Shown piece by piece: positions 34,110 through 45,389 of a stretch of 64,000 bases of DNA (the stretch's first letter is position 1; each line of letters begins with the position of its first letter). The stretch is from Larix kaempferi. Taxonomy: Eukaryota; Streptophyta; Pinopsida; Pinales; Pinaceae. The stretch spans positions 7,671,001-7,735,000 of the forward strand of contig BSBM01000372.1 of the NCBI GenBank assembly GCA_027924585.1, written 5' to 3'. The position numbers and the translations under genes were made by a program. Below the pieces are notes generated by a model. The model was not told the origin of the DNA. It searched no databases and saw only the letters and a program-made list of their open reading frames with translations.

Positions 34110-34361
34110 AGTGAAAAAACTAAAAATGACCAAATAAATGACCAATTTTTATGCGGTCATTTTTAATTTAGTTCTTATCGTGTGACCAAATTGGTCATTT
34201 ACCTTGGTCATTTTTAGTTTAGTTCTTATCCCATGACTAGATTGGTCATTTTTAGTTAGCTCACTTAAAAAATTTCAATTTTGGTCATTTATCCCTTGAA
34301 AAAACTATGGTGACCAAATTGTTTGGTCGCCTAGTCACTTATCTCTCATTTTGTACTAGTG
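34110..34361. repeat. Right subterminal repeats and TIR of the CACTA element
   Basis: Contains repeated TTGGTCATTT and TTAGTTTAGTTCTTATC phrases (near 34165 and 34220) and reverse-oriented AATGACCAAAT, ending CTCTCATTTTGTACTAGTG at 34361. Dense short direct and inverted motifs near both ends are typical of CACTA elements. Confidence 0.85.
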
Positions 34362-34960
34362 TATCTTCCATTTTCTAGCCTCTTGAAATAAACACAGTGA
34401 TCGGAATGAGATCTACTATAACCTTGTTCTGTCATAAACTGGTCAAATTTCAAATACCATTGCCTTGGAGCTTGCTTCAGATTATACAAGCTCTTCTTCA
34501 ACCTGCCTACCAAATTCTCCTTCCCTTTGATCTCATCCCCCATGGCCACTGCATATAAATATATTCCTCCAAATATCCATGGAGAAAGGTTATTTTTACA
34601 TCTAACTGTTCAAGATGCAAATCTTCTACCACCACTAGACTTAAAATTATTTTACATCTAACTGTTCAAGATGCAAATCTTCTACCACCACTAGACTTAA
34701 AATAGTTCTAATTGAAGTCATTTTAACAACAAGAGAAAATATTTCATCAAAATATATACCTTTCTTATGTGCAAACCCCTTTACAACAAGTCTTCCCTTG
34801 TACCACTTCTTTCCTCCATCTTCTTCTTTCGACTTGGTCAGTAAACCCATTTATTCTACAATGCTCTTTTACCTGTAGGCAACTGAACAAAATATCAAGT
34901 CTAGTTTCTTACCAATGAGTCCATCCCGTCATTCATGCCTTGCTCCCAATTCTATATAGT
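34362..34960 (-). pseudogene. N-terminal reverse transcriptase of element C
   Basis: Upstream half of the RT interrupted by the CACTA element. Reading leftwards it includes MGLLTKSKEEDGGKKWYKGR and GFAHKKGIYFDEIFS (34647-34850), then LVGRLKKSLYNLKQAPRQWY, DQFMTEQGYSRS and YFKRLENGR (34362-34549). The last codons meet the CACTA end within the conserved stretch that normally leads into YVDD. A 60-bp duplication (about 34577-34640 and 34640-34700, 'catctaactgttcaagatgc') lies between the two segments. Confidence 0.85.
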
Positions 34961-35189
34961 TTCCACCTGCATTCCTTCTTCATAACATTCTGGTTCACCA
35001 GAATCAGCCATCAATAAATAATATAGTGAAGGAGAGAATCGTTTAGGGGGTCTACTTAACCCGGTAGATCTTCTAACACTTGCAGGAGTTTGAGGTACCT
35101 ACTGCTGTTCTTGATTTTCCAACACCTTTGGAACTTCATTTTCTTTGATTTCATCAAGCACTGTGTACTCTTTGTTTTCCATTTCCCAT

Positions 35190-36150
35190 TTCATTCCCTG
35201 CAACTGATCTTTATACATGAACTTTTAATCGAATACCACATCTCTACTCCTATGATTTTGTTATTTTCATAATCCCATAAGCGATAACCAAAATCATCAA
35301 CCCCATATCCAATAAAGGTACATTTCTTGGATTTAGCCTCAAACTTTGTTATATTTTCTTTATCAATATGGACAAATGCTTCACAACCAAAAGTTCTCAG
35401 AAAAGAGTAGTTTACCTTTTTACCTTTCCATGCCTCCTTAAGAATACCACAATACAAAGCACTTGAAGGACTTATATTTATTCAGTAAATAAAAGTATCT
35501 ACAACATCTGCCCAAAACTATAGGGGAAACCCTACATACAATCTCATACACCTTGCACGCTCCATGATTGTTCTGTTCATCCTTTCTGACACACCATTTT
35601 CTTGTGGTGTTCCTGGGACTATATTCTATCTACAAATCCCATGGTATGAATAGTAACTATCAAACTCCTTGCCACGGTATTCACCTCCATTATCAGATCT
35701 GAGACACTTCAACCTTTTTCCTATCACATTCGCAACCAAAGCTTTACATTTCTTAAAAGTAGCAAACACATCAAATTTCTATCTAATGCAATAAACCCAA
35801 TTTTTTCTAGTTGCATCATCAATAAAAGTAACATAATAACGAGAGCCACCAGGAGATTATACCTGAGCCGGTCCCCATACATTTGTATGTACACACTCTA
35901 ACTTTTCACTCTTCTTTTGTTTCCCAACCCTGAGAAATCTGACTCTCTTTTGTTTTCCATAAACACAGTTCTCACAGAATTTCAAACTTACCTCTTTCAG
36001 ATCTGGTAGCAACTTCCTTGAGTGGAAAATCTACATCCCTTTCTCACTCATGTGGTCATCCTATGATGCTACAATGTTGTATATGTTCCTATGGAAACTA
36101 AAGAGATAGAACACTCAATATTATGAGGACATAAATACAACATACCTATC
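35190..36150 (-). pseudogene. Broken integrase of element C
   Basis: The clearest segment (35191-35457) reads AWKGKKVNYSFLRTFGCEAF, HIDKENITKFEAKSKKCTFI and GYGVDDFGYRLWDYENNKI, the copia-type integrase C-terminal block. Further upstream, fragments such as DNGGEY-like coding ('ttatcagatctgagacac', 35690-35710 on the complement) and the zinc-binding region are in broken frames. The enzyme would insert element cDNA into chromosomes; this copy is inactive. Confidence 0.75.
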
Positions 36151-36399
36151 TTGTCTCATTTTGCTATCACAATTGATAATTTAGTGATCTTCCAACACGT
36201 TTCTCCAAACATAGATAAACAACCACCATCTCCCAATTTCCCTATTGAGATAATATTTCTTTTCATAGCAGGAATATTCCTTACATCTTTCAGCAGCCAT
36301 TCACCATTCCTTAACTTTATCTATACCATACCCATTCCAACAATTTTACATGGTTCATCATCACCCAATAAAACATATCCAAAATCACCTGGAACATAA

Positions 36400-37377
36400 T
36401 CATGAAATAATTACCTATGGGGTGTAGCATGACATGAAGCCCCTGAATCTACAACCCAATAATCACTAGTTTTATCTAATGCAAGAATCAAATAATCTTG
36501 TGACACATCACCTACTACATTTGCTTCTGGAGTAGTCTCTTATTGTCCATCTCCTTTTTTCTTTAGAGATCTACAGTCTTTCTTCAGATGTCATTTTTTT
36601 CCACAGTTCCAACACTCTATCTTTCCCAAACTGGACTTGGATTTTCCCTTCCTAGACTTTTTGCGTTTACCTGGGCTCTTTCCTCTCTCCCTTTATATTC
36701 CCCTGCTCTCCATGGTCAATGCATTACCTAATATATCACTTGTGATTTTCCTTCGCATTTCCACGCTAAGAATAACACCAACAACATCATCAAATTTCAA
36801 AGTGTTTGAACCAGAGACATACTTAATTACATCCATGACCAAGCCGTTCCAGATTTCTAGTAATGAACACAAGATTAGAAGAGCCCTAAACTCATCATCA
36901 AAGTTCACTTTTACAGAACTTAGCTGATTTGTAATCGTATTAAATTCATTTAAATGATCAACAATAGATCCACCTTCTGACATCTTCATATTAAATAAAA
37001 TGCTTCATTAGAAATACCTTGCTGGAGGTCTAGGGTTTTTCATACAGCTTACCCAATATTCTCATTAGACCCTCCATTGTCTTTTCTTTTGAAATATTGA
37101 AAGCCACCAAGGGTGTGAGGCACAACCGTATTGTTCCCAGTGCCTTTCTGTCAAGAACCTCCCATTCTTCATCCATCATAGTTATCAAATGTTTTTCTTT
37201 TCCTCCCAATGGTAGGAATAGATCCTTCTGGTACAGATAGTCCTCCATTTGCATCTTCCATAACTGTTAGTTTTGGTCGTTAAATTTCTTGACCTTAAAC
37301 TTTCATTCTTCCGCCATTGCTCCCACTCGAACCAGGAACCATTCTTTCCTGCGAGTTTATCTACCAAATCGACCTTT
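36400..37377 (-). pseudogene. Broken gag of element C with zinc knuckle
   Basis: Segments 37030-37254 (QMEDYLYQKDLFLPLGGKEK, DEEWEVLDRKALGTIRL) and 36693-36989 (NMKMSEGGSIVDHLNEFNTI, DDVVGVILSVEMRRK) are the copia gag core of the Tnt1-like group. They are followed near 36600-36640 by a zinc knuckle (ECWNCGKK...HLKKDC) with a stop within it. Gag builds the particle and binds RNA. The N-terminus is broken by a frameshift near the start. Confidence 0.82.
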
Positions 37378-37390
37378 GGCTCTAATACCA
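37378..37390 (-). other. Primer binding site of element C
   Basis: The minus strand reads TGGTATTAGAGCC, two bases after the 5' LTR; one base differs from the TGGTATCAGAGC of elements A, D and E. Confidence 0.85.
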
Positions 37391-37392
37391 AT

Positions 37393-37990
37393 TGTTTGAA
37401 AAATAGGATCGTAGAGAAATAAAAATAAACAAGATGCAAACATAAACAACATAAAAAAAAGCACAAGAGAGACACCAATATAACGTGGTCCACCCAATAT
37501 GGGCTACGTCCACACATAAATTGCCAATCCTTATTATTATACCATCCAACAAATGAAGGAATACAACCTGCAACACATCCGATGCAACTTCCTCTTCACT
37601 CTCTCATAGTCTCTCTCACACAATCAGATATATTTGCAATGCTACAATACCCACTTGTATTACAATGCCTTCATTTTAAAGAGTGAATGCCATGGGAAAA
37701 TACTATGGAACACCCAATACCATGGGCGTAGAAATCACCCATTATTGACCAAGTCATGATTATGAAATTACAACATTTTACAAGACATTTTTTCCCGAAA
37801 TTTTCAATTTAGGGGCGCTACCACCGAACCCCCGCCAGGGGGGGTCTCCCAAACTAGTCCCTGCTGCCCATGGACCCCCCATGGCGACTATTTTGAGGGG
37901 TAAATCCCCACCAAACTCCCACGTCATGTGTTGGGATCCAGACACGGCTAAAACATGACCTCCGACTAAGGAAGATCAGGCTCCACAACA
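37393..37990 (-). repeat. 5' LTR of element C (598 bp)
   Basis: On the minus strand starts TGTTGTGGAGCC at 37990 and ends TTTTCAAACA at 37393; matches 18473-19070. Confidence 0.9.
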
Positions 37991-38056
37991 AAAAAAAATG
38001 ATGAATTCAAAAGGACTACATCACAAAGAAGGCCCTTTGCTCCCAAGTACCAAGTT

Positions 38057-38219
38057 TTCTTTACTGGTTATTGTTTTTCATGTAATAATTTTGGATAGAA
38101 GGCTATGGGTTGCAGAACTTATGGACATAATACTCAAGTAAGGAATAGTGGTATCTACATGCATCCAAATAATGTTGAATTTTATGCATGTCACAACCAT
38201 GGGAACATTGCAAGGTAGA
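38057..38219 (+). pseudogene. Copia-like gag zinc-knuckle scrap
   Basis: The plus strand reads FFTGYCFSCNNFG, a stop, KAMGCRTYGHN, then YMHPNNVEFYACHNHGNIAR and a stop. This is a double zinc-knuckle region of copia gag proteins; the His of the first knuckle is replaced by the stop. It begins 67 bp right of element C's LTR, so C probably inserted into an older copia element here. No matching LTR was found. Confidence 0.6.
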
Positions 38220-40262
38220 GACAACTTCAGTAGAAATGAGAAAGATAATGTCCTAATCAATCAAGGGAAGAATTCCAACAAGTTCTAGAAGAAGAAGTCT
38301 AAAGAACAAGATGAAGAAGCTTGTTGATTGGTCCTCTATGCAAATGATGAAGGATGAAGGATCAAAGCAAGAAACCAAAGAAAACCTCTTATCTTGAAGT
38401 TAGGTAGCATGTTGAATGAAAAAATAAACAGTCCCAAGATCGAATACAAAGATGAATTAGTGTTACATGCTAAATATGTGAGGGAAAATAGGAAGAACAA
38501 GTCAATGGAGAATTCTTAGGGGACATGCTCACAATAGTTGTAGAGTTTAGTAATATTGAAAAAATAATAAGTAAAAATGAAGGTATCAGGATTACAAGTG
38601 ATGATCCTGTAGTAGAGAAACCTTACACATTGTTCTAAATAATGTGGCATAGAGACTCCTAATATCATGGATAATCTTGAGGGAGACTCGAATTAGCAGG
38701 AAGGGAAGAAAAGAAAGGACGTGAGCTTAAGGATTGTACAAAGAAAAAGACAATGGCTTGATAAATCATACAGGAACACATGGGGAGATACATCAAAAAG
38801 ATTCAAGAAATGGCCTAGCCTAAGGGTGAGTAAATACAATCAAAGGGGGGGCATTGTCAACAAGGAAATTATTAGAAGGCATTAAAAGTTATCTTTTGCA
38901 AGTGGGGGAGAATGTTCATCAAAACATAGTCACATAAAATAAGCATATTGACAAGGGGAGTAAGTGAAGAAAATTGCTTCACCCCTTTGTCATTAATGTC
39001 AAAGGGGAAGAGATATTTTAAGTTGTTTCCATCAATGAAAAAGGGGGAGATTATTGGTTGAATTTGTCATTGATTTCAACAAGTTCAAGAGATCTGTGCC
39101 ATCTACATCATGAGCATATGACATTGTTGAGTAATTTTTTCATTGATGTCAAAGTGGTAGTGATGATGATGATGTGGAAATGGTAATGATGATGATGATA
39201 TGGCAGTGATAAAGGGATATTGTTTGAAGCCTTGAAGAGCCTTGAAGGAGCCTCAACATAAGTGTATATAACTCCAAAGTGGTCCCCTTATGGCATATAT
39301 TTTAAGCATGGCCCTCACGGGATGAGATAGCATATGGTTTTTTCCACATGTCCACTTTAAGTTGTACACAAATGGAGCATGACCCTAAATCCATTGAAGA
39401 AGCCCCTAAATCAATGATGATATGTCCATCTAAAGTGCCTTGAAGAAGTGCTAAAGAATCCAATAATGAAGCCCCCAAAGTGATGATGATGATGTGTCCA
39501 CATAACCATGATGAAGTGAAATGTAAAGAATCCCTTAAAGTGATGATGATGTGTAGTCATTAAAGAATCCCATAAAGACAATGATTATGAGAAGTGTGAA
39601 GGATCCCCTAAAGTGATGATTATTTGTCCACATGAAATACCTTGAAGAATCCTTAAAGATTAAATATTACCTTAACAGGAAGACCCGATAAAGATATTGA
39701 TATCCCTGCACAGGTAACACGATTCCCAAGTGAAGATATTGATGTGCCCCCACTTCAAATACATTTAATCATAATTCCCAAGTTAATATATTTATGTACA
39801 CCTCATTTTCCCACTTATGGAGACAAGAAAACCAAAGGAATATGAATATTGTTGGAAATGTTGTCATTGATGCCCAATTTTAATACCTAGTCCTTGAAAG
39901 AATGTTTACTCTAGATACCTAGATCAAATGAGAGTATAGGTTCTATGGTTGGAAATATTATTCTTATACCTCTCCAACAATATATGGAAATCCCTCTAAC
40001 TCCATAGCAGTGAGGAGGTATTAAAGGAATTGTAAAGACAACCCAACAATAATTATAGGGCACCCCTACGAAGATCTTGAATATGTCATCCTTGGAATAA
40101 GAGATAGCCCCTAAGAGACCCATAAAAGGGTATAGATAGGTGGATAATTTTTTCATTAATTTATTCAATCACCTAATATATGGATATCTGATAGAAAAGA
40201 GGAGAATTTGTGGAAAGGGTGGCAACTTTTGAAGAAGAGGACGAGGGAAAAGGGGATATTTT
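38220..40262. other. Degraded retroelement-like sequence, low complexity
   Basis: Probably the decayed remainder of the copia element at 38057. It has G-rich tracts such as 'aaaagggggagattattgg' (39041) that look like polypurine tracts. From 39160 to 39660 it has irregular GATGAT-rich repeats with 'cctaaagtgatgatgatgtg' and 'gtccacat' phrases. No domain was recognised after 38219. Confidence 0.4.
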
Positions 40263-41165
40263 AAGGTCAATATGTAATTTTCATTATAAATTCTATTCTG
40301 GGATCTTCCAGACCATGAATATTGGTGGACATGAATTCAAGAAACTGAATAACCTTAGGTACAAGTTTCAGATGTTGGTTCACTATATGTTTGGAGATAT
40401 GATATCAGGAATTTAGGGTTTCTAACTGGTCCTAAAATCAGCCTCACATAGGTCAGTGTGGAATTTTTAATATGCATTTCATTATATAAATATTCAAACA
40501 ATGTACCTTGGAGGAGATGAATTATATATCTTGATGAATTTGTGGTCCAATTTTTAGATGCTGGTATTCTATATTTTTGGAGATATGACCTCAAGAAGTT
40601 AGGGTTTCTGATTGGTCTTGAAATCAGCCTCAAACAGGTGAGTATGAATTTTTCACTATTTATTATGTTACATAAAGCTTCATATAGTTTAACTTGGATT
40701 AAAATAAGTAGATATCTTCAATAATTTTTGGTACAAGTTTTAGATGCTCGTATGTTCTATTTTCGAAGATATGACCTCAGGAAGTTAGGCATTCTGAATG
40801 ATCATGAAATCAACTTTAAACAGGTCAGTTTGGATTTTTTTCTATATATTTTGTTATAGAAATATTTAGATAGTTAACGTTAGAGTAAATTTATTAGTGA
40901 TCTTGAAAAAGCTATGGTATGAGTTTCAAATGCTGGTATTCTATATTTATGGGGATATGACCTTAAGAAGTTAGGGTTTTTGAATGATCCTGAAATCATC
41001 TTTAAACATGTTAATTTGGAATTTCCTCTATAAATTTTGTTATAGGATGTTTCATATAGTGATCCTTGGATGAGATGAATCATAGATATTGAAGTACATA
41101 GGATACGATTTTTAGATAATAGTTCGCTATAGTTTCGGAGATATGCCTTTGGAAGTAAGGGTTTT
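40263..41165 (+). repeat. ~186-bp tandem repeat, about five units
   Basis: The landmark 'gatgctggtattctatattt' and 'ggagatatgacctcaagaag' with variants recurs at about 40371, 40556, 40741, 40928 and 41114, a spacing of 185-188 bp. Each unit also has 'aaatcagcctcaaacaggt' or a variant. Units are diverged, so the array is old. Location between a copia scrap and gypsy F could make it part of an LTR or leader, but no paired copy was found. Confidence 0.85.
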
Positions 41166-41174
41166 TGTATAGTA

Positions 41175-41415
41175 TGAAGACAGTGACAGTGACAGTGACA
41201 ATGATAGTGATAGTGACAGTGTGAAGACAAGTGATAGTAGTGATAGTGACAATGTGAAGACAAGAGAAATTAGTGATAGTGACAATGACAGTGACAGTGT
41301 GAAGGTAGTGACAGTGTAAAGACAGTGACAATGTGCAGGTAGTGACAGTGTGAAGATAGTGACATCGATAGTGATAGTGACAATGACAGTGATAGTGATA
41401 GTGATAATGATAGTG
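41175..41415 (+). repeat. GACAGT/GATAGT hexanucleotide tract
   Basis: About 240 bp of imperfect (GACAGT)n, (GATAGT)n and (GACAAT)n broken by 'gtgaagacaag' phrases. It immediately follows the 186-bp array. Confidence 0.85.
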
Positions 41416-42329
41416 GAAGCTAAAGTATAAATACATTGACGTTGGCAATTAAGACTCTAGAGGTAAAAGTGACCCTAGATGTCAAGACCATAAAAATTTA
41501 TGAACTTGACTTTTTACGTACTCATCAAAATGAACGAATTTACTTAATGATAAAGTTTCCCATAAATGCTCAATTTGGGAGATAATCGGTTTTACTTAAA
41601 TTCTAAGTCTAGAAAATATGCAAAAGTCAAAAGTGGTCAATTCCAAAATTTTATAGAAATTGACTAGAGCATCGGATAAGAGATTTTAAAGTTGTTGACT
41701 AATCCTTGTTACGATTATTATCAGCAATTGATACAAATATTGTGTGGTTCTCCCTATATTTTCTTCTACAAGTGGATGAAGTTAGTCTCTGAAGTTAATT
41801 GCACCTATAGGAAAAGTGCAGAATTTGGCAAAATTAGCAATTTTGAAAGGTTGTAACTTTCAACTCTAAGATCACAATGAAGCATGAATATGATTATTGG
41901 AAATATTATCCCTATAGGAATAATTGTGCATAGCTATGTTATAAAAGGGGGATTCATTTATTTGTGAAAATCCAATAAAAAAATTGCATGAGCCTTGATT
42001 TGACAAAAAATGTCAATATAAGTAGTTCCCAAAATGCATGTGGAAATAAATTCTTGTGAATTTCTAAGAATGTAATGAATCTAATAATTGTCCTTTGAAC
42101 ACTATTTCAACTACAATATCATATCAGGGTTAGCTAAGGGTCAATATTCAGTATAGCGAGTGTTGGAAATCCTTGGTCATGGTTGGGCCAAGAAAACCAT
42201 CATCATGGATGATGCACATGACCTTTATGGAATTGAAACATTTGTTATGGGAGAAAATATACATGTTGATAATGTATACACATATTCTAATGGATGAAGA
42301 AATCAAGTAAATCCCACATACATTGCAAA

Positions 42330-42790
42330 AACCATGAGAAGTCTAAGAGTGGAATTACAAAGTTGTAGAGTAGATAATGAGAGGTTGCTCAGAGATCAGG
42401 AAGAATAGAACCAAATGAGTGCATCCATGCTCCAAATCTTAATATCCATTCAGATAAATATTCACCCTGGACAACACTCAGGAAATGAGGCAAAGAGAGG
42501 GAGTATCTCAAGGATGCATTCTCACAATATGTCCCATAACTCAAGAAGGGTTTCTAGAGATAGGAAATACACTCTAGATTTCTCTTCTAGTGAGTCAACT
42601 ACATCTTAAGAATCCATTGAATACTCAAGATCTCCATATCAAAGGAATAAGAGGAAGAGGACTATCAATAACAACTCACATGGGGAATATCGAAATACCA
42701 AACCTCCTACTTTTGATGGTGAATCCAAATCAGGTCAACCAGTTGAAGCTTCAAATCCATTGATGAAGAAGGAAACCCAAGGACAGTAAA
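42330..42790 (+). pseudogene. Gag fragment of element F
   Basis: Reads NPTYIAKTMRSLRVELQSC, RVDNERLLRDQEE, a stop, NQMSASMLQILIS, then SRRVSRDRKYTLDFSSSEST and KPPTFDGESKSGQ, the usual entry into gypsy gag cores. Coding then jumps to ASNPLMKKETQGQ, which in relatives lies hundreds of bases later, so the gag core and protease are deleted. Confidence 0.55.
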
Positions 42791-42924
42791 GTGAATTCCA
42801 AAGGTGGTTTATATTAGACTCATTTCATCCTTTCTACTGAAGAAATTATTTATTAAATTTTGATAATTTTATGCATCCCGTGTATTGGATAGAACAGGAA
42901 ATGAATTTCTCATGTTGGATGACT

Positions 42925-44290
42925 ACTGAGTCTTGCAAGAATTTAGGGATGTGTTTCCTGATGAAGTACCAAGACTTTCTCCAAAGACAGATATTGAATT
43001 CACAATTAATCTTGTTTCAATATCTACACGAGTGTCAAAGACACCTTACATAATGATTACACCAGAAATGCTAGAGCTAAAAAATGCAATTGTAGGAGTT
43101 TTTAGAAAGAATTACATTAATCCAATGTGTCTACATAGGGAGAACCTATCCTATTTAAGAAAAAGAAAGATGGAACACGGGGGTTATGTATTGATTATAG
43201 GTAGTTCAACAAATTTATAGTAAAGAACAAGTATCGTTTACCTCAAATTGATGATATTTTTTATCAAATGTGAGGGGCAAAGGTATTCTCAAATATTGAC
43301 TTGAGGTTTGGTTACCATCAAGTGAGAATCAAGGAAGAAGGCATAAACAATACAGCCTTTAGAACAAGGTATGGACACTATGAGTTTTTGGTGGTGCCAT
43401 TTGGTCTCAGTAATGCACAGATTACATTCATGTGATGAATAGTGTTTTCATCAAGCATTTAGATAAGTTTGTTCTTTCTTTTCTAGATGACATTCTTATT
43501 TATTACAAGAATGAAGAGGAACATGAGGAACATTTGAGAATTGTTCTACAAGTGTTAAGGAAGCATAAGTTGTACACAAAGCTAATTAAATGTGACTTCT
43601 TTCAAAATCAAATTCATTATTTGGTTCACATTATTTCAAAGGAATGAATATTAGTGGATCCCAAAAAGATTGAAGACATTGTGAATTGGTCAATTCCAAA
43701 GAATGTGATATATGTGAGATCTTGTATGGGTCTTGTTGGTCACTACAAGAGATTCATTGAGGGATTATCCAAGGTAGAACACCCCATCATTTATTTTCAA
43801 AAGAAGGGAATTCAATTTTAGTGAACACAAAAATGTGAAGAAAGCTTCCTGTTGTTGAAGAAGCTTCTTACAACTACTCCAATTTTGAAAATTGTGAATC
43901 CCGAAAAACGATTTTGTCGTGTGTACTGATGTATGTAAACAAGGAATTGGAGGATTTATTATGCAATAAAATCATGTTGTATGTTATGAGTAGATGAAGG
44001 TAAAAGAACATGAAAAAAACTATGCTACCAATGAATTAGAGCTTACTACCATAGTAAATGATTTGAAAATGTGGAGGTACTATTTGCTGGGTAGGAAATT
44101 TGAGCTTAGGATAGACCACTATGGTATAAGATATTTATTTGAGTAGCCAATACTAAATGCAAGGCAAGCTAGATGGATGGAATTTTTATGTGAATTTGAT
44201 TTTGAGATCAAAAAATAAAGGTGAAAGAAAATAAAGTGGTTGATGCGTTCAACATAAAAATGCATGCAATGCATGTGGCATCCATTAGAA
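42925..44290 (+). pseudogene. Broken RT and RNase H of element F
   Basis: RT begins VLQEFRDVFPDEVPRLSPKT (42925). Further motifs are [18 protein letters not shown] and [17 protein letters not shown], then LDKFVLSFLDDILIYYKNEE (43432-43647) with the catalytic LDD. RNase H fragments follow: FCRVYTDVCKQGIGG-like coding near 43915 and ELRIDHYGIRYLFE near 44105, ending with EIKK and VDAF. Stops lie at least at 43218, 43270, 43434 and 43646. It is a Ty3/gypsy polymerase by motif and by order ahead of integrase. Confidence 0.82.
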
Positions 44291-44349
44291 TTTTCCAATC
44301 ATATTTGAGGCAAAATATTGTTGAGTCTCTCGTTGCAGATGATTAGCAT

Positions 44350-45300
44350 GTGCAAATAAAAGACAAATTAAAACATCTAAATTTGGAGAAGAGGAATGAA
44401 GGTTATCATTTCGAGGATCATGGACTTATTACTTATAAAAATAGAATGTACATTCCTAATGTGGTGCACTTGAAGAAAATCATTATGGATGAAATCCATA
44501 AAATTCCATATTTCGGTCACCCAGGATACAAAAAGAAATTGCTATAGCAAGGAACCAATATTTTTTTCCAGGAACGAAGAATGGAATTGATGAGTATATT
44601 TCCAAATGTATGAAATGCCAGCAAGTAAAGGATAAGCATGAACACCCAGTAGGTTTATTACAGTCATTCCATTTCCAAAATGCAAATGGGAAGCGATAAC
44701 TATGGATTTTATTAGCAGATTTCCAATTACTTTGAGGAAGCATGATTCCATCACGGTCGTGGTGGATAATTTGTCTAAGGTGGCACATTATATTCCTGTT
44801 AAATCTACTTACAAGGATGATGAGATAGCTATAATATTCATGAAATAAATATTCAAATTGCATGGGTTACCCAAAGAAGTTGTATCCGACCATGATACAA
44901 AATTTACTTCTAACTCCTAGAAAATTCCATTTACATCTTTCGGTACATAGATAAACTTTAGCACTACCTATCATCCACAAGTAGATGCACAAATATAAAG
45001 AGTAAATCAAGTGATTGAAAACATGGTTGTCATGTATGTGATGGGAAAACCATCCAAGTGAGAATATTATCTACACTTGGTATAGTTTGCATATGAAAAT
45101 GGGAAACAAGCATTGTTGGGAATGAGCCCATTTGAAGCTTTGTATGGAGGAAGGTGTGGGAAACTAGTGACTTGGGATAATCCAATGAAAAAAAAATGTG
45201 CTTGGGCTGAAATTTCTTAAGGAAATGGAACAAGAAGTTGCAAGGATTAGGTATAATTTAAAGGAATCCCAAGATAGATAGAAAATCGATTCAGTTAAGA
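44350..45300 (+). pseudogene. Broken integrase of element F
   Basis: The N-terminal zinc-binding region spans YHFEDHGLITYKNRMYIPNV, HKIPYFGHPGYKKKLL and, after a frameshift, YISKCMKCQQVKDKHEH. The core has MDFISRFP (first Asp), VVVDNLSKVAHYIPVKS and SDHDTKFTSNS (second Asp). At the catalytic Glu position the codon is TAA (44996-44998) within VDAQI...RVNQVIENM. LGMSPFEALYGGRCGKLVTWD-like coding follows at 45117. Confidence 0.8.
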
Positions 45301-45389
45301 ATAACATATAATAATCATGTGCATATGCAATTGAATGTTGGAAATCATGTTTATGTATGAGTGAGGACAAGGAAAAGTTCCATTAAGGT

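Larger units (their letters stand above)
20121..34361. mobile_element. CACTA DNA transposon carrying host gene fragments (Pack-CACTA)
   Basis: Bounded by inverted termini CACTAGTACAAAATGAGAGA (left) and its reverse complement (right); the inverted match runs ~28 bp with one mismatch. The 3-bp target duplication is TAT (20118-20120 and 34362-34364). CACTA ends and a 3-bp duplication define the CACTA/En-Spm superfamily. Subterminal regions are packed with GGTCATTT/AAATGACC motifs in both orientations, the kind of sites transposase binds. No transposase-like coding region was found, so it is non-autonomous. It carries fragments of PUMILIO, acetyl-CoA carboxylase carboxyltransferase alpha and La genes, a tRNA-like sequence and a later gypsy insertion (D). 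Without D it is about 9.7 kb. Confidence 0.9.
18473..37990 (-). mobile_element. Ty1/copia retrotransposon C, split by a CACTA insertion
   Basis: Minus-strand copia element bounded by two 598-bp LTRs (18473-19070 and 37393-37990). Without the 14,241-bp CACTA insertion it would be about 5.3 kb. Domain order from the 5' LTR is gag with zinc knuckle, integrase, RT, (insertion), RT YVDD, RNase H, 3' LTR. The gag resembles the Tnt1/Tork group by motif order (GKEKHLITMMDEEWE, LFNMKMSEGGS). Flanks are aaaat at the left and aaaaa at the right, at best an imperfect 5-bp duplication. Several stops and frameshifts make it inactive. Confidence 0.88.

Noticed and set aside
41080-41448. His/Tyr/Cys-rich minus-strand frame
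   Set aside because: Translation of the GACAGT/GATAGT tract; not a plausible protein.
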